From the NCBI RefSeq assembly GCF_003058055.1, contig NZ_QBTZ01000001.1:2420501-2484500 (forward strand): a DNA stretch of 64,000 nucleotides, given 5' to 3'. Below are positions 35,620 through 43,988 of this stretch, in pieces; position 1 is the first letter of the stretch; every line of letters begins with the position of its first letter. This DNA is from Acidovorax sp. 107. GTDB lineage: Bacteria; Pseudomonadota; Gammaproteobacteria; Burkholderiales; Burkholderiaceae_C. The translations under genes were made by a program, and so were the position numbers. The notes under the pieces are model-generated. The model did no database searches, was not told the DNA's origin, and saw only the letters and a program-made list of their open reading frames with translations.

Positions 35620-37811
35620 GCAGCCTCTGGCTCCTCACGACCCAGAGGAGGCCGAGGCCCATAGCGCACCATCAGCGCGCTCTGGGCGCCATGACCGTCC
35701 ACAGGATGTGCTGCGCGGTCATAGGTGCCGCCTGCGTTCAAAGTCCAGGCGTCACGGTCGTCACACAGATAGGCCACCAAGCACTCATCGATGATTTGCT
35801 GGCGCAGCGTGGCGTCGGTGACAGGCCACGCCAGTTCCACACGGCGCATCATGTTGCGGTTCATCCAATCGGCGCTTGAGAGATAGAGGTCCTCTTCACC
35901 GCCGGCACGAAAGTAAAAAACGCGCGTGTGCTCCAAGAACCGGCCAATCACCGACCGCACGCGGATGTTGTCAGTCACTCCTGGCACCTGCGCGGCCAGC
36001 ATGCAGGCCCCGCGCACGATCAGATCGATGCGCGCGCCGCGCTGCCCAGCGAGGATCAGTGCCCGCATCAGTCCCTCATCGGTCAAGGCATTCATCTTGG
36101 CCACGATCCGTGCATCTTCCCCACGGCTTGCAGCCAGTCCCACACGTTCGATTTTTTCGATCATCCGGCGGTGCAGATGAAACGGTGCAAGCATGAGCTT
36201 ACGCAGCTTGGGCGGCCGGTTCTGGCTGGCGAGATGGTTGAATACGCCATCCATGTCGGCGGTAGTTTCGTCATCAGCCGTGAGGTAGCTCAGGTCGGTG
36301 TACAGCTTGGCCGTGCGCACGTTGTAGTTGCCGGTGGACAGATGGCCGTAACGGCGTAGCTGCCGTCCCTCGCGGCGCGTGACCAGCAGCATCTTGGCAT
36401 GGGTCTTGAGGCCGACCACGCCATACACCACCTGTGCGCCAATCGACTCCAGCGCCTCAGCCCAGTTGATGTTGGCCTCCTCGTCAAAGCGCGCTTTCAG
36501 CTCTACCACCGCCATCACTTCCTTGCCCCGACGCACGGCCTCGCTGAGCAAGTCCATGAGTTCGGAGTCGGCCCCTGTTCGGTAAATGGTCTGCTTGATG
36601 ACCAGTACCTGGGGGTCGTTCACAGCCTCGCGCAGGAACGCAAGCAACCCATCAAAGCTTTCGAAAGGCTGGTGAATCAGCACATCACGCTGCCGCAATT
36701 GCTCCATGATGGACACATTGGGCTGCAGTTGCCGGGGCCATGCAGAGCTCCAGGGCGAGAACAGCAGCGCAGGATCATTCACCAAATCCACCAACTGATT
36801 GAGGCGCACCAGGTTCACAGGGCCATGCACACGGTACAAGGCGGCACCAGGCAGATCAAATTGCCCCAGCAAAAAGTCCGACAGGAAGCGTGAACAACCC
36901 GCGGAGACCTCCAGCCGCACAGCCTGTCCGTAGTGGCGATGCTGGAGGCCCTGCCGCAAGGCGGTGCGCAGGTTGCGCACGTCCTCTTCATCCAGCGCCA
37001 GATCGGAGTGGCGCGTGACACGAAACTGCGAAAACTCCGTCACATCCCGGCCAGGAAAGAGGTCCTCCAGATGCGCCCGCACGATGCTCGACAAGCTGAC
37101 AAACAATGCCCCTTGAGGCGCCACCTTCTTCGGCATGCGGATCAGGCGGGGCAAGGCACGGGGCACCTTCACGATAGCGATTTCGTTCTCGCGACCAAAG
37201 GCATCGCGCCCCTTGAGGCGAACGATAAAGTTCAGCGATTTGTTGGCCACCTGGGGAAACGGATGGGCCGGGTCCAGACCCACCGGAATCAACAACGGGC
37301 GGACCTCGCGCACAAAATAGTCGTGCACCCAACGCTTTTGCTCTGGGGACCGCTCGCCGTGCGCCACGATGCGGATCCCGTGCTGCGCGAATGCGGGGAC
37401 CAAATCCTCGTTGTACAGCGCATATTGCCGCTCCACCAAGTTGTGGACCTGGGCGGAGAGCGCCTCAAACGATGCGGTGGTGTAGAGACCCTTGGTCTCC
37501 CCCTTCTTGGCCGCAGTGATGTGCTCCGCCGCACGCACTTCAAAAAATTCATCCAGGTTCGACGACACGATGCACAGGTAGCGCAGCCGCTCCAGCAGTG
37601 GGACATCCGTGCGGACAGCCCAGTCGAACACGCGCTCGTTGAAAGCCAGAATGCTGTGGTCACGGTCCAGAAACATGTGGAGCGCGCCACCGGGGGAAAC
37701 AATGCTCGGCACAGAATCATTGTCATGTGACAAGGTGTGCAAAGAGTCTCCGACAGCATCAGGGTGCCCGCGCTGCAGGGAAAGTGAATCAACAGGAGGC
37801 ACGGGTGGCAT
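35616..37811 (-). CDS. ppk: Polyphosphate kinase 1
   Basis: A 731-residue enzyme that polymerises the gamma-phosphate of ATP into polyphosphate. MFLDRDHSILAFNERVFDWA begins the conserved N domain, GVVGLKTHAKMLLVTRREG has the autophosphorylated His, then RRYGHLSTGNYNVRTA and LILAGQRGARIDLIVRGACML. Two starts compete: ATG 37811 (used) and ATG 37676 just before the conserved part. A Pho box lies about 50 bases before 37811, inside the end of the upstream glycosyltransferase gene, so ppk may have its own PhoB promoter besides read-through. Confidence 0.96.
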   Translation of the reverse strand: MPPVPPVDSLSLQRGHPDAVGDSLHTLSHDNDSVPSIVSPGGALHMFLDRDHSILAFNERVFDWAVRTDVPLLERLRYLCIVSSNLDEFFEVRAAEHITAAKKGETKGLYTTASFEALSAQVHNLVERQYALYNEDLVPAFAQHGIRIVAHGERSPEQKRWVHDYFVREVRPLLIPVGLDPAHPFPQVANKSLNFIVRLKGRDAFGRENEIAIVKVPRALPRLIRMPKKVAPQGALFVSLSSIVRAHLEDLFPGRDVTEFSQFRVTRHSDLALDEEDVRNLRTALRQGLQHRHYGQAVRLEVSAGCSRFLSDFLLGQFDLPGAALYRVHGPVNLVRLNQLVDLVNDPALLFSPWSSAWPRQLQPNVSIMEQLRQRDVLIHQPFESFDGLLAFLREAVNDPQVLVIKQTIYRTGADSELMDLLSEAVRRGKEVMAVVELKARFDEEANINWAEALESIGAQVVYGVVGLKTHAKMLLVTRREGRQLRRYGHLSTGNYNVRTAKLYTDLSYLTADDETTADMDGVFNHLASQNRPPKLRKLMLAPFHLHRRMIEKIERVGLAASRGEDARIVAKMNALTDEGLMRALILAGQRGARIDLIVRGACMLAAQVPGVTDNIRVRSVIGRFLEHTRVFYFRAGGEEDLYLSSADWMNRNMMRRVELAWPVTDATLRQQIIDECLVAYLCDDRDAWTLNAGGTYDRAAHPVDGHGAQSALMVRYGPRPPLGREEPEAA

Positions 37812-37850
37812 GGGTACGCGGGGGCGGCAATTGCAGGATTGCTGCAGTAT

Positions 37851-38942
37851 TTAACGCTCAGATGACAATTGCGTGACAGATTTTGTGACAGACACAAAAA
37901 CACCTTGTGCGCTGGAGCGAGCCGGCACCAGATACTGCTGAAACAGCCTGGCCGCATGGGCCCAGGTGAACTCCAGGGCTCGGCTACGCGCCTCGGCTCG
38001 CGGTGTCGCCAACGCCTGCCGAGTGGCGGCCAATAGGCTGTCATTCAACACACCACCCACAGGCGTTTTGCCCCCCACGCCACCGAGCACCTCGCGGGGA
38101 CCGTCTTCCGGAAAAGCGGCGACCGGTGTTCCACAAGCCATTGCCTCGAGCATCACCAGCCCAAAGGTCTCCGAGCGGCTTGGAAACACAAATACATCGG
38201 CTGACGCGTACACCTGCGCCAGCGCCTCCCGGTCCAGGATGCCAAGCCAGCGCACCTGCGGGTACTTGGCTTTGAGACGCACCTCCAATGGCCCAACGCC
38301 GCAAACCACCTTGGTACCAGGCATGTCCAGTCGCAAAAATTCCTCAATGTTCTTTTCGTACGAAATGCGGCCCACGTACAAAGCCACCGGGTGGGCCAAC
38401 ACGCCGGTCAGTGGGCTCTGGCAGACCTCGCCATGAAAGTGAAACGACTGGGTATCCACGCCGTGGGTCCACAAGCGCAACTGGCGAAAGCCCCGCTGTT
38501 CCAGCATCTGCAAGACCCCTTGCGTGGGCACCATAACCCCGGACGAGGGGCGGTGAAAATGCCGGAATAGCGCATAACCCCAGCCCAGAGGTACGCGCAG
38601 GGCCGCCTGCAAAATCTCTGGAAATCGCGTGTGAAAGGCCGTGGTGAAGGCCAGCCCACGCCGGAGACAGTAACGGCGTCCAGCCCATCCCAACGGCCCT
38701 TCAGTGGCCAGGTGGATGGCGTCTGGGCGCATGGCATCCAACTTCTGGGCCAGCAATTTATAGGGCCGTACAGCAAGATCAATGCCCGCGTAGCCTGGGC
38801 AAGGGCGCGTGGCAAACTGGCCAGGGTGCAGCACTTGCACGTCATGCCCGGCGTCCTCCAGTTCTCGCACGAGCTCCAGCAATGTCGTGACCACACCATT
38901 GACCTGGGGCAACCATGCATCGGTCAACAGAGCGATCTTCAT
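37851..38942 (-). CDS. GT4 glycosyltransferase, Agt-like (glycolipid synthesis)
   Basis: A 363-residue GT-B glycosyltransferase of family 4. It starts MKIALLTDAWLPQVNGVV, has HTRFPEI and VALYVGRISYEKNIEEFL in the middle, and the donor-site block DVFVFPSRSETFGLVMLEAM with the EX7E pattern. It resembles Agt of rhizobia and marine bacteria, which adds a sugar to diacylglycerol made by PlcP in phosphate starvation. The ATG at 38942 overlaps the plcP-like stop by four bases (ATGA). The 3' end of the gene carries a Pho box serving ppk. Donor sugar unknown. Confidence 0.8.
   Translation of the reverse strand: MKIALLTDAWLPQVNGVVTTLLELVRELEDAGHDVQVLHPGQFATRPCPGYAGIDLAVRPYKLLAQKLDAMRPDAIHLATEGPLGWAGRRYCLRRGLAFTTAFHTRFPEILQAALRVPLGWGYALFRHFHRPSSGVMVPTQGVLQMLEQRGFRQLRLWTHGVDTQSFHFHGEVCQSPLTGVLAHPVALYVGRISYEKNIEEFLRLDMPGTKVVCGVGPLEVRLKAKYPQVRWLGILDREALAQVYASADVFVFPSRSETFGLVMLEAMACGTPVAAFPEDGPREVLGGVGGKTPVGGVLNDSLLAATRQALATPRAEARSRALEFTWAHAARLFQQYLVPARSSAQGVFVSVTKSVTQLSSER
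37862..37891 (-). promoter_or_regulatory. Pho box upstream of ppk, inside the glycosyltransferase 3' end
   Basis: On the minus strand three heptamers: CTGTCAC, five bases, CTGTCAC, four bases, TTGTCAT. Two are one base from the E. coli consensus. A TTAAAT -10 candidate follows eight bases after the last. It encodes the last residues of the glycosyltransferase. Confidence 0.87.
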
Positions 38943-39808
38943 GCAGGCACCTGTGTCGCCTGGCCGGGCGCGGCGGCCACGGGCATCGCAGGCCATTGCA
39001 AGAGTTCCAGCCGGCCATCAAGATGCTCGACCAGCGCCGTATGGCTCTCCACCCAGTCGCCATCGTTGCAGTACAAAATGCCGCCAATCTCGCGCATCTC
39101 GGCGCGGTGGATATGTCCGCAGACTACACCATCATGACCACGGCGACGGGCCTCTGTAGCCACGGCCACCTCGAAGTCGGTGACGTAGTTGAGCGCCTTT
39201 TTCACCTTGCCTTTCAGGTAGGCGGACAGCGACCAATATGGCAGCCCCATGCGCGCCCGGAGGGTGTTCAGATGGCGATTGAGCTTGAGCGTAAATTCAT
39301 ACAGGTTGTCGCCCACATAAGCGAGCCATTTGGCACACTGGATCACGCCATCAAAGTGGTCTCCGTGCGTGACCCACAGGCTGCGCCCATCGGCAGTGGT
39401 GTGCACCGCATCGGCCACCACATCAATACCCCCAAAGGAATGCCCCACAAACGCGCGGGCAAACTCGTCGTGGTTACCAGGCACGAACACCACGCGACAC
39501 CCCTTGCGCGCGCGTCGCAACAGTTTTTGCACCACGTCGTTATGCGCCTGCGGCCAGAACCACCGGCGACGCAATTGCCACCCGTCCACGATGTCACCGA
39601 CCAGGTACAGATGGTCGCTGGGATGGTGCTTGAGAAAGTCCAGAAGCGCCGCGGCCTGACAACCCGGTGTGCCCAGGTGCAGATCTGAAATGAACACCGC
39701 GCGAAACCGCCGCTGACCGACGGGCGATGCATGTGCGTCGGGCTCTGCACCCTGTGGCACCAGGGACTCGTTCAACCAGGGGCCCAGAGCGTCGAACGCT
39801 GCGCGCAC
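38939..39808 (-). CDS. PlcP-like phospholipase C of the metallophosphoesterase family
   Basis: A 289-residue calcineurin-like phosphoesterase. Metal motifs in order: VFISDLHLG, LYLVGDIVDGW, FVPGNHDE, VTHGDHFDG and VVCGHIHRA. WPQAHNDVVQKLLRRARKG is typical of the PlcP branch, which removes head groups from phosphatidylcholine and phosphatidylglycerol. LpxH proteins share the fold but have a different second motif. The start is GTG 39808, three bases after the olsB-like stop, with no ribosome site, hence likely translational coupling. Its neighbours suit the lipid-remodelling role; activity is inferred. Confidence 0.8.
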   Translation of the reverse strand: MRAAFDALGPWLNESLVPQGAEPDAHASPVGQRRFRAVFISDLHLGTPGCQAAALLDFLKHHPSDHLYLVGDIVDGWQLRRRWFWPQAHNDVVQKLLRRARKGCRVVFVPGNHDEFARAFVGHSFGGIDVVADAVHTTADGRSLWVTHGDHFDGVIQCAKWLAYVGDNLYEFTLKLNRHLNTLRARMGLPYWSLSAYLKGKVKKALNYVTDFEVAVATEARRRGHDGVVCGHIHRAEMREIGGILYCNDGDWVESHTALVEHLDGRLELLQWPAMPVAAAPGQATQVPA

Positions 39809-39811
39809 CGG

Positions 39812-40654
39812 TCAAGCCCCCAGAAAGTGCTTGCGGTAGCGGGGATGCAAGTCAGCCAGCCGCATCAGCATGGGCAGGTCTGCCGTGTTGAAGTCAGGGT
39901 CCCAGGCGGGAGCCCCCAGCACGCGGGCCCCCAGGCGCAAATAGCCCTTGATCAACGCGGGTGGGTCCACGGCGATGGAGCCATCCAGGTGTTCCACGGG
40001 CAGCGGCAGGCGCGGCAGCACGTGGTACTCGATGGGTGCCAGATGGGTTTTTCGCACTTGCTGCCAGATGCTCGCAGCCGCGTCGCCGCTGACCACGCCG
40101 TTGTGGAGCATGGGGATGCTGGCGCAGCCAATCATCGTGTCGAGTTCATTGCGGACCATGAAATCCGCCAGCGCACTCCACAACGCCATGATCACGCCCC
40201 CGTGGCGGTGATCTGGGTGTACGCAGCTGCGACCCAGTTCAACCATGCGGGGGCGGAGCGTGCGCAGGCGCGTCAGGTCAAATTCGGTATCGCTATAGGT
40301 TCCACCCACCCGCTTGGCCTGCGCCGGTGTCAGCACCCGGTAAGTCCCAATGACTTGCCGGCTTTGCGCATCGCGTACGAGAAGGTGCTCGCAATAGTCG
40401 TCAAAAAGGTCCACGTCGTGGCCAGGAATGGGGGTCGTCAATCGAGCACCCATTTCTGCTGCGAACACCTCAAACCGCAGGCGCTGAGCTTCGCGAACTT
40501 CATCCAGATGCCTGGCCCAAGCTACCTCGATAGCGCCACGCGCAGGGACGGACGAATGTGCAGCGCTCGACACAACGCCAGGACGCTGAACAATGCTGGT
40601 GCCCGCCGTCTCGGGCGATGTGGACAGCTGCATCAAAGTGGGCAGGTCGTTCAT
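39812..40654 (-). CDS. OlsB-like ornithine N-acyltransferase (GNAT)
   Basis: A 280-residue GNAT protein of the COG3176 type, which includes OlsB, the enzyme that transfers a 3-hydroxyacyl chain from ACP to ornithine, first step of ornithine lipid. LRFEVFAAEMGARL, DDYCEHLLV, VIGTYRVLTPAQA and MVELGRSCVHPDHRHGGVIMAL are the family blocks. ATG 40654 has GAAGGAGA upstream; the longer frame to 40759 lacks one. A four-heptamer Pho box lies about 95 bases before the start. OlsA, needed for the second acyl chain, is not in the window. A role in another acyl-amino-acid lipid is possible. Confidence 0.78.
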   Translation of the reverse strand: MNDLPTLMQLSTSPETAGTSIVQRPGVVSSAAHSSVPARGAIEVAWARHLDEVREAQRLRFEVFAAEMGARLTTPIPGHDVDLFDDYCEHLLVRDAQSRQVIGTYRVLTPAQAKRVGGTYSDTEFDLTRLRTLRPRMVELGRSCVHPDHRHGGVIMALWSALADFMVRNELDTMIGCASIPMLHNGVVSGDAAASIWQQVRKTHLAPIEYHVLPRLPLPVEHLDGSIAVDPPALIKGYLRLGARVLGAPAWDPDFNTADLPMLMRLADLHPRYRKHFLGA

Positions 40655-40746
40655 GGGCAACGTCTCCTTCGGTAAGAACGGGCACAGCTGGAATTTCCAA
40701 CCGGAGCGGGAATCCGCTTTCCTGGCCGCGAGTGTGAAAGCCACGC

Positions 40747-40786
40747 ATGACATGCCCATGTCTGCGACGTGTCAGCGCCATGACAC
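40747..40786 (-). promoter_or_regulatory. Double Pho box upstream of the olsB-like gene
   Basis: Four heptamers at an exact 11-base period on the minus strand: GTGTCAT, CTGACAC, CAGACAT and ATGTCAT. The outer two match the E. coli consensus CTGTCAT at six of seven, the inner ones are weaker. Exact periodicity over 40 bases is hard to get by chance. The promoter should drive the olsB-plcP-agt run. Confidence 0.75.
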
Positions 40787-40851
40787 AGTGCCCACCTATC
40801 AGGACGAGCGCCCACCGATGGCCTGCATAATTGGTTGAGGAACCTCGTGCC

Positions 40852-43803
40852 GTGCCTTCACCCACCCTGCCCACCCCCCGCAGCCCCATCGCCGCTTTTG
40901 TGGCGATGTTCTTGCTGGCTGCAGCCTGCGCGGGGGCGGTGGTCTGGACGCTGGAGCGCCAGGAACGCGCGCAGCAGCGCACCCAGGCGGCAGATATGGC
41001 GGGGGACCATGTTCAGGCCCTGCAACGCGCCATCGAGTTGGCGCTCTCGGCCAACAACACGCTGGTGGCACTGGTGCGTCAAGGTCACGGCAACGTGCGC
41101 CAGTTCGAGGAAATCGGTACGCAGATGCTGCCGTTCTATCCGGGTATTGCAGCCATGGGTCTGTCCCCGGGCGGGGTGGTTCAGCAGGTTGTGCCGCGCA
41201 AGGGCAACGAAAATTCGATTGGATTTGACCAGCTCAACGACTCCCGCCAAGGCCCCGAATCCGCACGCGCACGTGAATCCGGCCTGCTGACGCTGGCGGG
41301 ACCGATGGAACTCGTGCAAGGCGGCCTGGGGATCGTGGGGCGCCAACCGGTGTACCTGGAAGATGACCTGGGGCGCCGCAGCTTTTGGGGGTTCACCTAC
41401 GTCACTATCCGCCTACCCGACGTGCTGGCAATGGCCCGGTTACCCCAGCTCACCGAGCGTGGTTTCCACTATCGCCTGTGGCGTGTTCGCCCGGACAACA
41501 AGCTGGAGCAGACGATTGCGGCATCCGATCCTCCGCCTACGAACGACGCCGTGGGGCGATCGCTCACGCTACCGAATGGCGAATGGATGCTGAGCTTGGC
41601 CCCGATCAAAGGATGGGGGGCCCCGGGCGTGCTGGCCCTGCGTTGTGCAATAGGCTTGCTGTTTGCCCTTCTGATGGGCTACCTCGCGCGCTTGCTGGTC
41701 GAACTGAAGGCGCACGAGCGGGGCCTGGCCACACAGGTGGCGCAGCGCACCTCCGAAATCCAGGCCACGCAGCAGCAGTTGCGCGCCACCATTGACGCGA
41801 TTCCCGATCCGCTGTTCGAAATCGATCAGGAGGGCCGCTACTGCAGCGTACACAGCCCACGCGCCGAGCTGCTCATGGGGCCTGCCGACCAGCTAATTGG
41901 CCGCAATGTCACAGACGTACTGCCCGCCCTGGCCGCACTGACCGTGATGGATGTGCTCCACGAAGCGCAAACCCAAGGCTGGTCTACCGGGCGGCAGATC
42001 ATGCAAGACCTGCCTGGCCTGGGCCCCACCTGGTTCGAACTGTCTGCCGCACGCAAGGCAGGCTCGGAAGGTGCCAAGCCCCGCTTCATCCTGCTGTGCC
42101 GCGACATCTCTGAACGCAAGCGGTCGCAAGAACAATTGCAATTGACGGCCCAGGTCTTCGACCAGAGCGGAGAGGCCATCGTGATTGCCGATGCGGCCCA
42201 TACCATCGTGCGCATCAATCGCGCCTTCAGCCGCATCACCGGCTACTCGGAGGCCGAGGCGGTGGGTCAGTCGATGCGCCTGCTCACGGTGGCCGAGTCC
42301 ACCCGCGACTTCAACGCTGACTCGGTGTACACACAACTCACCCGGGAGGGTCACTGGGAGGGTGAGGCATGGGGCCGCCGCAAGGACGGATCAACCTACC
42401 CCCAGTGGCTGTCCGTGAGTAGCGTGCGCGACGGCAATGGCAGCACCACCCACTCCATTACGTTGTTCCGCGACATCACGCTGCAGCGCGAGGCACAGGA
42501 CCGCATCCAGCGCCTCGCGCATTTCGATCCTCTTACCGACCTGCCCAACCGCGCGCTCCTGGCCGAACGCGCCCAGCGCCACATCGCACAGGAGCAGGCG
42601 CGGGGCGGGACGCTGGCCCTGCTGTTCCTGGATCTGGATCACTTCAAGAACGTGAACGACTCGCTGGGGCACCGCGTGGGGGATGTCCTGCTGGTGGCAG
42701 TGGCCCGCCGGCTCGAGTCCCTGCTGGGCACGCAAGATACCGTGTCACGCCTGGGCGGCGATGAATTCTTGCTGCTACTGCCTGCTGCCTCAGCGGCTCA
42801 GGCGGCCGACGCAGCCAACCGGCTGCTGGTTGCCGTGGCACAGCCATTTCAGGTGGAGCCTTACGAACTCACGACCACGCTGTCCGTGGGCATCGCCATG
42901 TATCCGGCAGACGGCGATTCGTTCGATACCCTGTACCAGCGCGCCGATGCCGCCATGTACCGCGCCAAGCAAAACGGGCGCAACCGGTTCGGCTTTTTCA
43001 CCGCCGACCTGGAGGCCCGCACAGCGCGCGCCCTGCAGATCGAAAACGCCCTGCGACGGGCTCTGGAACGCAATCAGTTCGAGCTGCATTACCAACCCCA
43101 GGTCTCGCTCACCACGCGCCAGGTAGTCGGCGCCGAAGCGCTGCTGCGCTGGCGCCACCCCGAGCTGGGCATGGTGTCCCCGGCAGAATTCATTCCCGTG
43201 GCAGAGAGCAGCGGCATGATCGTCGCGATTGGCGAATGGGTGCTGAACACCGCTGTGCACGATGCCAAGCGCTGGCTGGACCTGCAGCTGCCCTTGCGGG
43301 CCGTGTCGGTCAACCTGTCGGCCGTGCAGTTCCGCCATCCGCAGTTACCCGAGATGGTGACGCGCTGCCTGCAGCAGGCCGGGCTGCCTGCGCGCCGGCT
43401 GGAACTGGAGCTGACCGAGGGCGCAGCGGTGGACGACCCCGCCGCCGCACTGGCCATGATGGACCAGTTGCATGACCGGGGCGTTCGGCTGTCGATGGAC
43501 GACTTTGGCACCGGCTACTCGTCATTGAGCTACCTCAAGCGCTTTCAGATCTACAAGCTCAAGATCGACCAATCCTTTGTGAGAGACCTGGACGACGACG
43601 CCAACGACCGGGCCATCGTCAGCGCCATCATCCGCATGGCACAAGCACTGGGCATGCAGACCACGGCCGAGGGGGTGGAAACCGATGGCCAACTCGAATT
43701 CCTGCGCACTCAGGGATGCGACGAAGGCCAAGGCTACCTGTTCAGTCGTCCCCTGACTGCCGACGCCTTTGAAGCCTATCTGCGGGAACATCTGGGCAGC
43801 TGA
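40852..43803 (+). CDS. CHASE-PAS-PAS-GGDEF-EAL c-di-GMP protein
   Basis: A 983-residue membrane-anchored protein. An N-terminal helix (AAFVAMFLLAAACAGAVVW) precedes a CHASE sensor domain; a second helix (LLFALLMGYLARLLVEL) leads to two PAS domains, a GGDEF domain (RLGGDEFLLLL) and an EAL domain (GAEALLRWRHPELG, DDFGTGYSSLSYL). Both active motifs are intact, but the inhibitory RxxD site before GGDEF reads GTQD, so product inhibition may be lost. GTG 40852 with GAGGAA upstream is chosen over TTG 40831. It is divergent from the olsB-like gene. Confidence 0.9.
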   Translation: MPSPTLPTPRSPIAAFVAMFLLAAACAGAVVWTLERQERAQQRTQAADMAGDHVQALQRAIELALSANNTLVALVRQGHGNVRQFEEIGTQMLPFYPGIAAMGLSPGGVVQQVVPRKGNENSIGFDQLNDSRQGPESARARESGLLTLAGPMELVQGGLGIVGRQPVYLEDDLGRRSFWGFTYVTIRLPDVLAMARLPQLTERGFHYRLWRVRPDNKLEQTIAASDPPPTNDAVGRSLTLPNGEWMLSLAPIKGWGAPGVLALRCAIGLLFALLMGYLARLLVELKAHERGLATQVAQRTSEIQATQQQLRATIDAIPDPLFEIDQEGRYCSVHSPRAELLMGPADQLIGRNVTDVLPALAALTVMDVLHEAQTQGWSTGRQIMQDLPGLGPTWFELSAARKAGSEGAKPRFILLCRDISERKRSQEQLQLTAQVFDQSGEAIVIADAAHTIVRINRAFSRITGYSEAEAVGQSMRLLTVAESTRDFNADSVYTQLTREGHWEGEAWGRRKDGSTYPQWLSVSSVRDGNGSTTHSITLFRDITLQREAQDRIQRLAHFDPLTDLPNRALLAERAQRHIAQEQARGGTLALLFLDLDHFKNVNDSLGHRVGDVLLVAVARRLESLLGTQDTVSRLGGDEFLLLLPAASAAQAADAANRLLVAVAQPFQVEPYELTTTLSVGIAMYPADGDSFDTLYQRADAAMYRAKQNGRNRFGFFTADLEARTARALQIENALRRALERNQFELHYQPQVSLTTRQVVGAEALLRWRHPELGMVSPAEFIPVAESSGMIVAIGEWVLNTAVHDAKRWLDLQLPLRAVSVNLSAVQFRHPQLPEMVTRCLQQAGLPARRLELELTEGAAVDDPAAALAMMDQLHDRGVRLSMDDFGTGYSSLSYLKRFQIYKLKIDQSFVRDLDDDANDRAIVSAIIRMAQALGMQTTAEGVETDGQLEFLRTQGCDEGQGYLFSRPLTADAFEAYLREHLGS

Positions 43804-43988
43804 CAAGCTGCGTTGGGCGCCAAGCCCCTACGGAGCAAACGCGCTGAAGAGGAAAACGGGTGATCGAAGTACGGCAGAACATGCGGCGCCGTACTTCGCG
43901 CATACCCTCAAACGGTTTGTAAGCTGCCGCTGCTACACTTTGGCACAATTTTTTGAGGCCACCTGGCCCCGCCGCCTGTTCTGGTCTT

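Noticed and set aside
38939..39808. Reading the metallophosphoesterase as LpxH (lipid A synthesis)
   Set aside because: Its second motif (LVGDIVDGW) and the WPQAHNDVVQKLL block fit PlcP better, its neighbours are lipid-remodelling and polyphosphate genes, and the lpx genes lie 20 kb away.
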